From NCBI GenBank assembly GCA_035548375.1, contig DASZTG010000021.1, positions 62,001-126,000 on the forward strand: a DNA stretch of 64,000 bases. The letters run 5' to 3'. Numbering within the stretch: the first letter of the stretch is position 1; each line of letters begins with the position of its first letter. The notes beneath the pieces are model-generated. The model was given only the letters and a program-made list of their open reading frames with translations, searched no databases and was not told the origin of the DNA. The translations under genes were made by a program, and so were the position numbers. Shown here in pieces: positions 42,499 to 50,394 of the stretch. This DNA comes from JACQAP01 sp035548375. GTDB taxonomy: Bacteria > Pseudomonadota > Gammaproteobacteria > Burkholderiales > JACQAP01.

Positions 42499-44031
42499 TT
42501 GTCGGACGAATTCTCGAGAAGGCGCTTTCTGCAAGCATCCGGCGCGACGGCGCTGTCAGCGTTGCTGTACGGGCCATATGCGCGCGCGCAATCCGGCAAG
42601 ACGCTGACCATCGCGTACAACACGTCGCTGCCTTCGCTCGATCCGACCAGCAGCGCGAAGACATCGAGCCCCGCGGTGCAGTCGATCTTCAAGGCGATTT
42701 TCGATCCCTACGTCGACCAGAATCCGGATCTTGGTTTCAAGCCCGGCGCGCTGACCAAATGGGGCTGGAACAAGGACAAGAGCGCGATCGAGCTGACGTT
42801 GCGCCGCGGCATGCTCTGGCATGACGGCACGCCGGTCACCATCGACGACCTGGTGTGGTCGCTGCAACGCGCGGGCGACGAGAAGAACGGCAACCCGATG
42901 CAGTTCATGTGGCGCAAGCTCGGCGGCTTCAAGGTGAGCGGCGACACCGTCAGCGTCGAGGTGAAGGAATTCGAGCCGGCATTGCTCAAGTGGCTGGGTT
43001 TCCTCACGGCCTACATCCTTCCTAAGAACGCATTCACCGCTGCCGGCGGGGCCGCGGGCTGGGACGCGAAGCCAATCGGCAGCGGCCCCTACATGGTCGA
43101 GAAGTTCGAGCGCGATGCCTATATCCGGCTCAAGGCATTCCCGAAATACTGGGGGCCGAAGCCGGCGTTCGAGACAGTCGTCTTCAAGTTCGTGCCGGAT
43201 GCCGCGAGTCGCGTTGCCGAAATCGAGAGCGGCGCGGCCGACATGACGCTCGAAGTGCCGTACGAGGAATACGACCGGCTCATTGCGAAGCCGGGGCTCG
43301 CTGGCGCGGCATATCCGATGTCCGACATCGCCATCCTGTTCATCACCGATCGCGAGCCCATGCTGGATGCGAACGTGAGGCTTGCCGCGGCGCACGCCAT
43401 CGACAAGAAGGCCATCGTCGACAAGCTCATGCGCGGCTACGGTCGTCCGCTCGACACGCTGCAGGCGCCGGACTACGCCGCCTACGATACATCGATCAAG
43501 GTGAAATACGATCCCGAGCTGGCGAAAACCCTGCTCGCGAAATCCGGTTATTCGCCGTCGAGGCCGGTCAAGTTCACCGTGCAGACCACGCGCGGCTACA
43601 AGCCCAAGGACTACGAATCCGTGGCGGCCATCGTGGCGATGTGGAAGAAAGTCGGCATCGAGGCAGACATCGAGGTGCTCGACGTCGCCAAGCACTTCGA
43701 CCTGCAGTTGCGCCACGCGCTGGCGCCCGCGTCGTTCTACAACTGGGGCAATTCGATCGGCGATCCATCGACCTCGACGGGCTTCGCGTTCATCGGCCCG
43801 TTCGCGGTATGGCGCTCGCCGGACGTCGAGAAGATGGTCGGACCGCTGTTCGTGGAGCGCGACGAGGCAAAACGCATCGGCGGCTACAAGGACGTCGATC
43901 GTTATCTCGCCGAACAGGGCTATGTGATCCCGTTGTTCCAGTACTACCAGCCGGTCGTGCACAAGAAGAGCATTACCTTCACGCCGCACGGCGCCGGCAC
44001 CATCGCTCCTCAGTCGATAAGGCCGGTCTAA
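42499..44031 (+). CDS. ABC transporter solute-binding protein, paralogue of the upstream gene
   Basis: 510 residues from TTG behind a strong GAGGAGG; the only nearby ATG (42484) meets a stop after four codons. Tat signal FSRRRFLQASGATALSALLY. The same SBP_bac_5 signatures (MLWHDGTPVTIDDLVWSLQR, GSGPYMVEKFERDAYIRLKA). Substitutions are spread evenly, so it is an old duplication with possibly different ligands. It is bracketed by repeats K and L. Rare TTG start and repeat-derived leader could lower expression relative to the first copy. Confidence 0.92.
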   Translation: MSDEFSRRRFLQASGATALSALLYGPYARAQSGKTLTIAYNTSLPSLDPTSSAKTSSPAVQSIFKAIFDPYVDQNPDLGFKPGALTKWGWNKDKSAIELTLRRGMLWHDGTPVTIDDLVWSLQRAGDEKNGNPMQFMWRKLGGFKVSGDTVSVEVKEFEPALLKWLGFLTAYILPKNAFTAAGGAAGWDAKPIGSGPYMVEKFERDAYIRLKAFPKYWGPKPAFETVVFKFVPDAASRVAEIESGAADMTLEVPYEEYDRLIAKPGLAGAAYPMSDIAILFITDREPMLDANVRLAAAHAIDKKAIVDKLMRGYGRPLDTLQAPDYAAYDTSIKVKYDPELAKTLLAKSGYSPSRPVKFTVQTTRGYKPKDYESVAAIVAMWKKVGIEADIEVLDVAKHFDLQLRHALAPASFYNWGNSIGDPSTSTGFAFIGPFAVWRSPDVEKMVGPLFVERDEAKRIGGYKDVDRYLAEQGYVIPLFQYYQPVVHKKSITFTPHGAGTIAPQSIRPV

Positions 44032-44038
44032 GGACTAC

Positions 44039-44216
44039 ACCCAACGCAAAGACGCAAAGGACGCAAAGGAAAGCAAGAACAAGAAAAAAGATCGGGGAAG
44101 ATAACTGCTGGCCAGGCGATGGTCGCTGAGGGTTTCGCCTGAAGTCGCCAAAGATTGAATTTCCTCGTTCCCGCTTTCTTTGCGACCTTTGCGTTCTTTG
44201 CGTCTTTGCGTTGGGT
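44039..44216. repeat. 9-nt-periodic inverted repeat, element L (CGCAAAGGA units)
   Basis: Left arm ACCCAACGCAAAGACGCAAA, then GGACGCAAAGG; right arm TTTGCGTTCTTTGCGTCTTT then GCGTTGGGT. It lies between two convergent genes: 8 bases after the second solute-binding gene and 10 bases from the Omp85 stop. Confidence 0.8.
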
Positions 44217-44226
44217 GGAGACAGCT

Positions 44227-45882
44227 CTAGAAATTCGCATAGGTCCTGACCAGGAATTGCACCGACTGGATGCTGGGATCGCGGTTCAGCGGAAACGCCA
44301 CGTCGGCATGCACGACATTGCCGAAGGACGAGCGGTCGCTGAGGATGCGCAGCCCGAAGCCGACGTCGCTCAGCCAGCCTGGATTCACCTGATTCTCATA
44401 CGGGCCGCCCCAGGCCCGGCCGACGTCATAGAACACCGCGCCGCCGATGCGGAACAGCCGCAGCGGATACCAGTCCGTGTACACGCGTTCCTCCATCGTG
44501 AAGATCGCGCGGTGCTCCCCGCTCTGGTAGCGCAGCGGATAGCCGCGCAAGCCGTTGTCGCCGCCCAGCAGCAGCAGGTCTGTCGATTCCGGGTTCTTCA
44601 ACGTATCGCCTGAAATCGCCGCGTAGAACAGCGAGCGCCGGCTTTGCGGCACGTAGTAGTGAAGGGAACCGCTCAATAGCTGGCGTTCCGCGCGTCCATC
44701 GCCGTATTGGCCGGACAGCGAGATTGCGCCCAGCAAGTCGTTGCCGCGCGGCACCTGCAAGCCGTCGCTGGCCGTCGCGGAATACAGCCAAAGCTCGCGG
44801 GTGGACCCGAGGCCGCTGAGCGAACGCCCGACCTGGACTTTCGAGCTGAACCCCATCGCAAAGAATTCAGGTCGCTGGATCTTGTCGCGGTTCGTGACCT
44901 TTTCGTAGTTGTCCTGGACGATTTCATAGCGCAGGAAGGGCGAGACGAGGGTCTGGTCGGCGGGCACTTCCGCCGGCGGTATGAGCGCAGGGTCGGTGGC
45001 ATAGGCGTCCTTCTGGTAGCTCAACCCGACCGAATAGCGATGCGTCCAGTCGTCGATGAGGCCATTGGACAGGCCGCCATAGATTTCCGCCGCGTCCTGC
45101 TGGTGGCGAAACTGGCCGACTATCGAGGCGTCCTGGTAGATCGAATCGACACGCTCGTCATGCAACCCCGAGACGCCGGCTGCCCAGCGCGTGTCGAGCG
45201 AGTAAAAGGGCCGCGCGAAGTTGAAGGCCTGGCGCTTGCCGTCGCTGTTGTCGGCTGCCGAGAGCTCGATGTCCGTCCATCCGCCGAACGCGTGGTGCTG
45301 CGCGATGGAGAATTCCGTGCTGTCGCGGTCGACGTCCGAACTCTGCTTGAAGCCGATCGAGATGCCGGTGCCGAGCAGGTTGTTCTCGTCGAGCGACAGC
45401 CCGGTCGAATTCGAGCCGCCCGAGCGGCTGAAATGGAAGCCGGGCTGGATGGTCCAGGTGTCCCGCGTTCTCACCTCGATGTCGACGACGCCGTCGTGCC
45501 AGGCGACCGGCTTGATCTCGACCGCGTAAAGGTAGCTGTTGGCGAGCAGCAGGCGCTCGGTTTCGTCGATCTTCTGCACGGACACCACGTCGCCGGGCTT
45601 GAACAGCAGGGTGCGGCGAATCACGCTCGGCCGCGTGCGAATGTGCAGGGTGTTGGCGAGGCGGAACAGGAAGTTGTTTTCCTTCGGATCGTCCAGGTCG
45701 AAGATGTCGTCGTTGACGATGCGAACCTCGCCGATGACCGCACCCGCCGCCTGCAGCTCCGCGAAGCCGGGGATGGGGTCCTCCGCCGCGTCGTCGGCCA
45801 TGGCGGGCAGGCAGAAACAGGATGCCGCGGCGCAGTGGCCAAGCAGGCGCAGGGCCTTTTTCAGCGGGCGACGAGATGCGAT
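44227..45882 (-). CDS. Omp85/BamA-family outer membrane protein (probable ATC start)
   Basis: 551 residues from ATC; 524 from the first ATG (45801), which would leave no signal peptide. With the upstream part the protein opens ASRRPLKKALRLLGHCAAAS, then CFCLPAMA cleaved before DDAAED, a normal Sec signal. GGGAGG stands 6 bases before the ATC. One or two POTRA-like domains (RTLLFKPGDVVSVQKIDETE, then VEIKPVAWHDGVVDIEVRTR) are followed by a 16-strand-type barrel with GGDNGLRGYP and ending FLVRTYANF with terminal Phe. Its role is probably outer-membrane insertion or secretion of a partner; no partner gene is adjacent. Confidence 0.85.
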   Translation of the reverse strand: MASRRPLKKALRLLGHCAAASCFCLPAMADDAAEDPIPGFAELQAAGAVIGEVRIVNDDIFDLDDPKENNFLFRLANTLHIRTRPSVIRRTLLFKPGDVVSVQKIDETERLLLANSYLYAVEIKPVAWHDGVVDIEVRTRDTWTIQPGFHFSRSGGSNSTGLSLDENNLLGTGISIGFKQSSDVDRDSTEFSIAQHHAFGGWTDIELSAADNSDGKRQAFNFARPFYSLDTRWAAGVSGLHDERVDSIYQDASIVGQFRHQQDAAEIYGGLSNGLIDDWTHRYSVGLSYQKDAYATDPALIPPAEVPADQTLVSPFLRYEIVQDNYEKVTNRDKIQRPEFFAMGFSSKVQVGRSLSGLGSTRELWLYSATASDGLQVPRGNDLLGAISLSGQYGDGRAERQLLSGSLHYYVPQSRRSLFYAAISGDTLKNPESTDLLLLGGDNGLRGYPLRYQSGEHRAIFTMEERVYTDWYPLRLFRIGGAVFYDVGRAWGGPYENQVNPGWLSDVGFGLRILSDRSSFGNVVHADVAFPLNRDPSIQSVQFLVRTYANF

Positions 45883-46086
45883 GGCGATCCTCCCGGGTCC
45901 GGCTGCGACAAGCTTTCTAGCCGCCGCTCTATCGCGAATGCATGCATGGCGCGAGTCTGCCGGAACATGCCGGAGCGGGGAAGCACTAGAATGCGGTCAA
46001 GGGAAAGGCCGTGATCGTCACGGCTTGATCGTTGTGGCTGGGGCGGTCGCGCAGTCACGAATTACGCCAGTCAGATAGTCACATCG

Positions 46087-47094
46087 ATGTCTTCCGCATA
46101 TTTTCTCAAACGGCTCCTGTGGGCGCTGCCGACCTTGTTCGGCGTGGCGGTGATCGTTTTCGTGCTCGTGCGCGTGGTACCCGGCGACCCGATCGCGATG
46201 ATGCTGCCGCCGGGTGCGACCGCCGAAGACGTCGGCCGCCTGCGCGCGCTCTACGGCCTGGACGCGCCGATCGCGAAGCAGTTCTTCGCATGGATGGGCG
46301 ACGTGCTGCGCGGCAATTTCGGCACGTCCATCAGCCTGCGCGAAGGCGTGGCGTCGCTGGTCCTGAGCCGCTTGCCGGCCACCCTGGAGCTCGTGCTCGT
46401 GGCGGTCGGCATCGCCTGCGTGATGGCTTGCATCGGCGCGATCGGCGCGGTGATGTTTCGAGGGCGCTGGCCCGAGCTGGCGGTCGATGGGTTCACCGGA
46501 TTGGCGCTCGCCATTCCCGATTTCCTTTGGGGATTGCTATTCGTCCTCGTGCTCGGCGTGCTGCTGCCGGTACTGCCGATATCCGGGCGCATCGATCCGA
46601 CCCTGGATTTCAATCCGGCGACCGGCTTCTATCTTGCCGAAGCGGCGTTGCGGTTGCGCGGAGGCGTCCTGCTTGACCTCGTGAAACACATCCTGCTGCC
46701 CGCCTTCGCGCTCGCTTTGCCGTTGGCCGCTGCGCTGACGCGCGTGCTCAAGGGCTCGCTCATCGAGGCGATGAACCAGGACTACGTGACGCTGGCTCGA
46801 GCGAAAGGCTACTCCACCGCGGCGGTGCTCTGGCGCGTGGCCTTGCGCAACGCGCTGATTCCGACGGTCACGCTGACCGGCGTGCAATTCTCCTTCCTGA
46901 TCGGCGGCACGGTGCTCATCGAATACCTGTTCTCCTATCCTGGCATCGGCAACCTCGCGATCGCGGCGGTCAACCAGCGCGACCTGCCGCTGATCCAGGG
47001 ATTGATCCTGATGTTCGCGGTGCTGTTCATCCTCGCGAACCTCGTCGTCGACCTCGCGTACTCGATGCTCAATCCGAAGGTCAGGCAGTCATGA
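46087..47094 (+). CDS. peptide-type ABC transporter permease (DppB-like)
   Basis: 335 residues, six spans, the standard DppB/OppB layout: KRLLWALPTLFGVAVIVFVL start, VVPGDPIAMMLPPGATAEDV, and the EAA loop MNQDYVTLARAKGYSTAAVL that docks on the ATPase. First gene of a four-gene operon; its stop overlaps the next start (ATGA). The solute-binding partners are probably the two Tat-exported proteins at 40679-44031, from which the operon is separated by the Omp85 gene on the other strand. Confidence 0.93.
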   Translation: MSSAYFLKRLLWALPTLFGVAVIVFVLVRVVPGDPIAMMLPPGATAEDVGRLRALYGLDAPIAKQFFAWMGDVLRGNFGTSISLREGVASLVLSRLPATLELVLVAVGIACVMACIGAIGAVMFRGRWPELAVDGFTGLALAIPDFLWGLLFVLVLGVLLPVLPISGRIDPTLDFNPATGFYLAEAALRLRGGVLLDLVKHILLPAFALALPLAAALTRVLKGSLIEAMNQDYVTLARAKGYSTAAVLWRVALRNALIPTVTLTGVQFSFLIGGTVLIEYLFSYPGIGNLAIAAVNQRDLPLIQGLILMFAVLFILANLVVDLAYSMLNPKVRQS

Positions 47095-47924
47095 AAGCGG
47101 CGCTGCGCAATCCGCGCGTCATCTTCGGTCTCGTCGTGCTGCTGATGCTCGTCGTCGCAGCGCTGGCCGCGCCGTGGCTCGCACCGCATGATCCGCTCGA
47201 GCAGGACCTGCTCAATTCCTTCCAGCGTCCCGGCATCGCCGGTGGTGACCACGCCTATCCGCTCGGTACCGACAGCCTCGGCCGCGACATCCTGGCGCGC
47301 CTGATCTATGGCGCGCGACCGGCGCTGATCGTGGCCTTCGTGGCGGCGTTGCTTGCCGGGCTGCTCGGCACCGCGCTGGGGTTGGCCGCGGGCTATTTCG
47401 GCGGCAAGACAGACGCCGCGATCTCACGCCTGGTCGATGTCTGGATGAGCTTTCCGTCCGTGCTGTTGTGCATCGTGCTCGCCGCCGTGCTCGGTGCGGG
47501 CTTGCACACGGTGGTCATCGCCATCGTCATCATCGACTGGACGCGCTTCTGCCGCGTCGTGCGCGCGGAAACGCTGGTGCAAAAGAGCCATGACTACGTC
47601 GCCTCCGCCGTCACCATCGGCCTGCGCCCGATGCGCATTCTCATGAGCGAGATCCTGCCCAACGTCGCGCCGTTGTTGCTGACCTTGTTCACGCTGGAGA
47701 TGGGCATCGCAATCGTCGTGGAGGCCATCTTGTCCTTCGTCGGGTTGTCCGTGGCCTCGGGCGTGCCGACTTGGGGCGGCATCATCCAGGAAGGCCGGCT
47801 GTACGTGAACCAGGCGTGGTGGCTGATGGGATTGCCCGTCGCCTGCATCATTGTCGCGGTGCTGGGATTGAACGCGCTCGGCGACGGCTTGCGCGAGGCG
47901 CTGGACCCAGTCAAATCCAGATGA
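47091..47924 (+). CDS. peptide-type ABC transporter permease (DppC-like)
   Basis: 277 residues, six spans, DppC/OppC type: APHDPLEQDLLNSF, HAYPLGTDSLGRDILARLIY, and the EAA loop KSHDYVASAVTIGLRPMRIL. It forms the heterodimeric channel with the DppB-like protein. Starts on ATGA overlap with the previous gene and ends on ATGA overlap with the next. Confidence 0.93.
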   Translation: MKAALRNPRVIFGLVVLLMLVVAALAAPWLAPHDPLEQDLLNSFQRPGIAGGDHAYPLGTDSLGRDILARLIYGARPALIVAFVAALLAGLLGTALGLAAGYFGGKTDAAISRLVDVWMSFPSVLLCIVLAAVLGAGLHTVVIAIVIIDWTRFCRVVRAETLVQKSHDYVASAVTIGLRPMRILMSEILPNVAPLLLTLFTLEMGIAIVVEAILSFVGLSVASGVPTWGGIIQEGRLYVNQAWWLMGLPVACIIVAVLGLNALGDGLREALDPVKSR

Positions 47925-48799
47925 GCGCGCTGCTCGACATTCGCGCGCTCGACCTGCGCCTCGCCGGACAATCCGCGCGGTTGTTGCGTCAGTTTTCCCT
48001 GGCGATCGAACCCGGACGCATCGTCGGTCTGGTCGGCGAATCCGGCGCGGGCAAGAGCATGGTTGGCCGCGTCGTGCTTGGCATTGCGCCGGCAAATGCG
48101 CGCATCACGGGCGGCAGCGTCATGTTCGACGGCCGCCACATCACGCACCTGACCGCGAAAGAGCGCCGGCATTTGCTCGGCCGTGAAATCGCCTTCATCC
48201 CCCAGAATCCGATGACCGCGCTGAATCCGGTGGAGCGCATCGAGCCGCAAATCACCGATGTGCTGCGCATGCACCTCGGCTTGGAGCGGTCCGCGGCGCG
48301 CGAGCGCGCGGCCACGCTGCTGCGCGACGTGCATTTACGCGACGCAGAGCGCGTGCTGAGGCAATACCCGCATGAATTGTCGGGCGGCATGCGCCAGCGC
48401 GTGCTGATCGCCATCGCGTTTGCATGCCGGCCGAAACTGATCATCGCTGACGAACCGACGACCGCGCTCGACGTGACGGTGCAAAAGCAGATCCTGCGCC
48501 TCATTCGCGAAATGCAAAGCCAGTCCGGCACCGCGATCCTGTTCATCTCGCACGATTTCGGTGTCGTCGCCAAGCTGTGCGACAGCATCGCCGTCATGCA
48601 TGGAGGGCGCATCCTGGAAACGGCGGCTGCCGCGCGGATTTTTTCGCGGCCGTCGCATGACTACACGCGGGCGTTGCTTGCGGCGACGCCGCGCTTCGAC
48701 CGGCCGGGCGAAACCCTGCGGCCGGTGCCGGCGGCGCTCGCGCAACGCCTTGCCGACGAGGCGCGCGAGCTGGACGCGAACATGTTGGCGCAGCCGTGA
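47921..48799 (+). CDS. peptide-type ABC transporter ATPase (DppD-like)
   Basis: 292 residues from the ATG in the ATGA overlap. Walker A GESGAGKSM, Q-loop IPQNPMTALNP, signature LSGGMRQRVLIA, Walker B KLIIADEPTTALD, switch His in ILFISHDFGVVA. It lacks the C-terminal Cys-cluster extension seen in some OppD/DppD proteins that bind Fe-S. It forms a heterodimer with the next ATPase. The stop overlaps the following GTG (GTGA). Confidence 0.92.
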   Translation: MSALLDIRALDLRLAGQSARLLRQFSLAIEPGRIVGLVGESGAGKSMVGRVVLGIAPANARITGGSVMFDGRHITHLTAKERRHLLGREIAFIPQNPMTALNPVERIEPQITDVLRMHLGLERSAARERAATLLRDVHLRDAERVLRQYPHELSGGMRQRVLIAIAFACRPKLIIADEPTTALDVTVQKQILRLIREMQSQSGTAILFISHDFGVVAKLCDSIAVMHGGRILETAAAARIFSRPSHDYTRALLAATPRFDRPGETLRPVPAALAQRLADEARELDANMLAQP

Positions 48800-50394
48800 C
48801 CGCGTTGATCGAAGCCCGAGGATTGGGCTTGCAACTGCCGGACCGGTCGGCATCGCGTTCACTCATGGGCGCGGCGCCGCTCACGAGCATCTTCCGCAAC
48901 GTCGACCTGCGCATCGAAGCCGGCGAGTCGGTCGGCATCGTCGGCGAATCGGGCTCCGGAAAAACCTCCGTCGCCCGTACCCTGCTGCGGCTCTACGAGC
49001 CGACGGCAGGCAGCCTGCATTTCGGCGGGCGCGACATCACGCACCTGCCGGAAACCGATTTGCGTCCGCTGCGTACGCGCATGCAGGCCGTCTTCCAGGA
49101 TCCGCTGTCGTCGCTGAATCCCCGGCATCGCATCGGCACTATCCTTGCGCAACCGTTGCTGGCCTACGAACGAGTCTCGGATCGCCGCGAAGCCCTGCGT
49201 GAGGCTGGCGCGTTGCTGGAGCGTGTCGGCCTGCCCGCCGCGTACGCGGACCGCTTTCCGCATGAGCTCTCCGGCGGCCAGCGCCAGCGCGTGGGCATTG
49301 CCCGCGCCATCGCGCTCAAGCCCGACCTCATCGTCGCGGACGAAATCGTTTCGGGGCTGGACGTGTCGACACAGGCTCAGATCCTGACGTTGCTGAGGGA
49401 ACTGAAGACCGACGGTTCGCTGATATTCATCAGCCACGATCTTTCCGTCGTGCGCGTGCTGTGCGACCGCGTGCTGGTCATGCGCCAGGGCGAGGTCGTC
49501 GAAGCCGGGCGCTGCGAGGCGCTTTTCGCGAATCCGGCGCAGGCCTACACTCGCGAACTGCTGGAAGCCATTCCGCTGCCGGATTTCGACCCGGACTGGG
49601 TCACGCGCGGCGCGGCGGACGACGGATTGCAGGGACAACCACAAGGGGAGAAGGGCATGAAGATCGCAGGTGCCGTCGCGCTGGTGACGGGTTCCAATCG
49701 GGGCATCGGGCGCGCATACGTCAAGGTGCTGCTGGCAATGGGCGCAAAGAAGGTTTATGCCGCCGCGCGCGACGTCAGCGGCGTGGAAGACCTCGTCAAG
49801 TCCAGCTCCGGCAAGGTGGAAGCCCTCCAGCTCGACGTGACCGATGAAGCCCAGATCGCCGCGGCGGCACGCCGCTGCGCGGATGTCACGCTGCTCATCA
49901 ACAACGCGGGCATCAACCAGAAGAAGGCATTGCTCGCCGCGGCCAGCCTGGATGATGCGCGCAGGGAAATGCAGACGAATTATTTCGGTCCGCTGCAGAT
50001 GTGTCGCGCGTTCGCGCCTGTCCTGAACAAGAACGGCGGCGGCGCCATCATCAGCATGCTCTCCATCTTGTCCCGCGTCAGCCTGCCGGCGATGGGTTCC
50101 CTATGCGCGTCCAAGGCGGCGGCACTGAGCATGTGCCAGGGCGTGCGCGCGGAACTGGCGAAGCAAGGCACCTTGGTCGTCGGCGTCATGCCCGGCGCGG
50201 TCGATACCGACATGGCGCGCGACTTTCCCGGGGCGAAGGACGATCCTGCCGATATCGCAAAGGCCGCGCTGCAGGCGGTGGAATCGGGGACGGAGGACGT
50301 CTATCCCGGCGGCATGGCGCAGGGGATTTCCGCCGGGCTTGCCAAGGATCCCAAGGCGGTGGAAAAGGAGTTCGCTGCTTACCTGCCGGGGTGA
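48796..50394 (+). CDS. ABC ATPase (DppF-like) reading in frame into a short-chain dehydrogenase
   Basis: 532 residues as one open frame. Part 1 (1-275) is a complete DppF-type ATPase: GESGSGKTSVARTLL, FQDPLSSLNPRHRIG, LSGGQRQRVGIARA, LIVADEIVSGLD, FISHDLSVVRV, ending with the usual AYTRELLEAIPLPDFDPDW. Part 2 (from Met288) is a full SDR with GSNRGIGRAYVKVL. The 12-residue joint (DDGLQGQPQGEK) contains the Shine-Dalgarno AAGGGGAGAAGGG, a remnant of an independent gene. Either the ATPase stop was lost, giving a fusion, or both products are made (fusion plus internal start at 49657). GTG start, overlapping the previous stop. Confidence 0.85.
   Translation: MTALIEARGLGLQLPDRSASRSLMGAAPLTSIFRNVDLRIEAGESVGIVGESGSGKTSVARTLLRLYEPTAGSLHFGGRDITHLPETDLRPLRTRMQAVFQDPLSSLNPRHRIGTILAQPLLAYERVSDRREALREAGALLERVGLPAAYADRFPHELSGGQRQRVGIARAIALKPDLIVADEIVSGLDVSTQAQILTLLRELKTDGSLIFISHDLSVVRVLCDRVLVMRQGEVVEAGRCEALFANPAQAYTRELLEAIPLPDFDPDWVTRGAADDGLQGQPQGEKGMKIAGAVALVTGSNRGIGRAYVKVLLAMGAKKVYAAARDVSGVEDLVKSSSGKVEALQLDVTDEAQIAAAARRCADVTLLINNAGINQKKALLAAASLDDARREMQTNYFGPLQMCRAFAPVLNKNGGGAIISMLSILSRVSLPAMGSLCASKAAALSMCQGVRAELAKQGTLVVGVMPGAVDTDMARDFPGAKDDPADIAKAALQAVESGTEDVYPGGMAQGISAGLAKDPKAVEKEFAAYLPG
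49657..50394 (+). CDS. SDR-fold protein with its own RBS; catalytic Tyr replaced by Leu
   Basis: 245 residues from ATG behind GGGGAGAAGGG. NAD(P)-binding TGSNRGIGRAYVKVLL, NNAG in LLINNAGINQKKALL, Ser in IISMLSILSRVSLPAMG. The YxxxK motif reads L-CAS-K (GSLCASKAAAL): Lys is kept, Tyr is Leu. At DNA level TAT is present one base out of frame (GGTTCCCTATGCGCG), so a pair of compensating single-base indels would explain the change. Without Tyr, dehydrogenase activity is doubtful; a binding role or a sequencing error are alternatives. Listed separately because an independent start is credible. Confidence 0.7.
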   Translation: MKIAGAVALVTGSNRGIGRAYVKVLLAMGAKKVYAAARDVSGVEDLVKSSSGKVEALQLDVTDEAQIAAAARRCADVTLLINNAGINQKKALLAAASLDDARREMQTNYFGPLQMCRAFAPVLNKNGGGAIISMLSILSRVSLPAMGSLCASKAAALSMCQGVRAELAKQGTLVVGVMPGAVDTDMARDFPGAKDDPADIAKAALQAVESGTEDVYPGGMAQGISAGLAKDPKAVEKEFAAYLPG

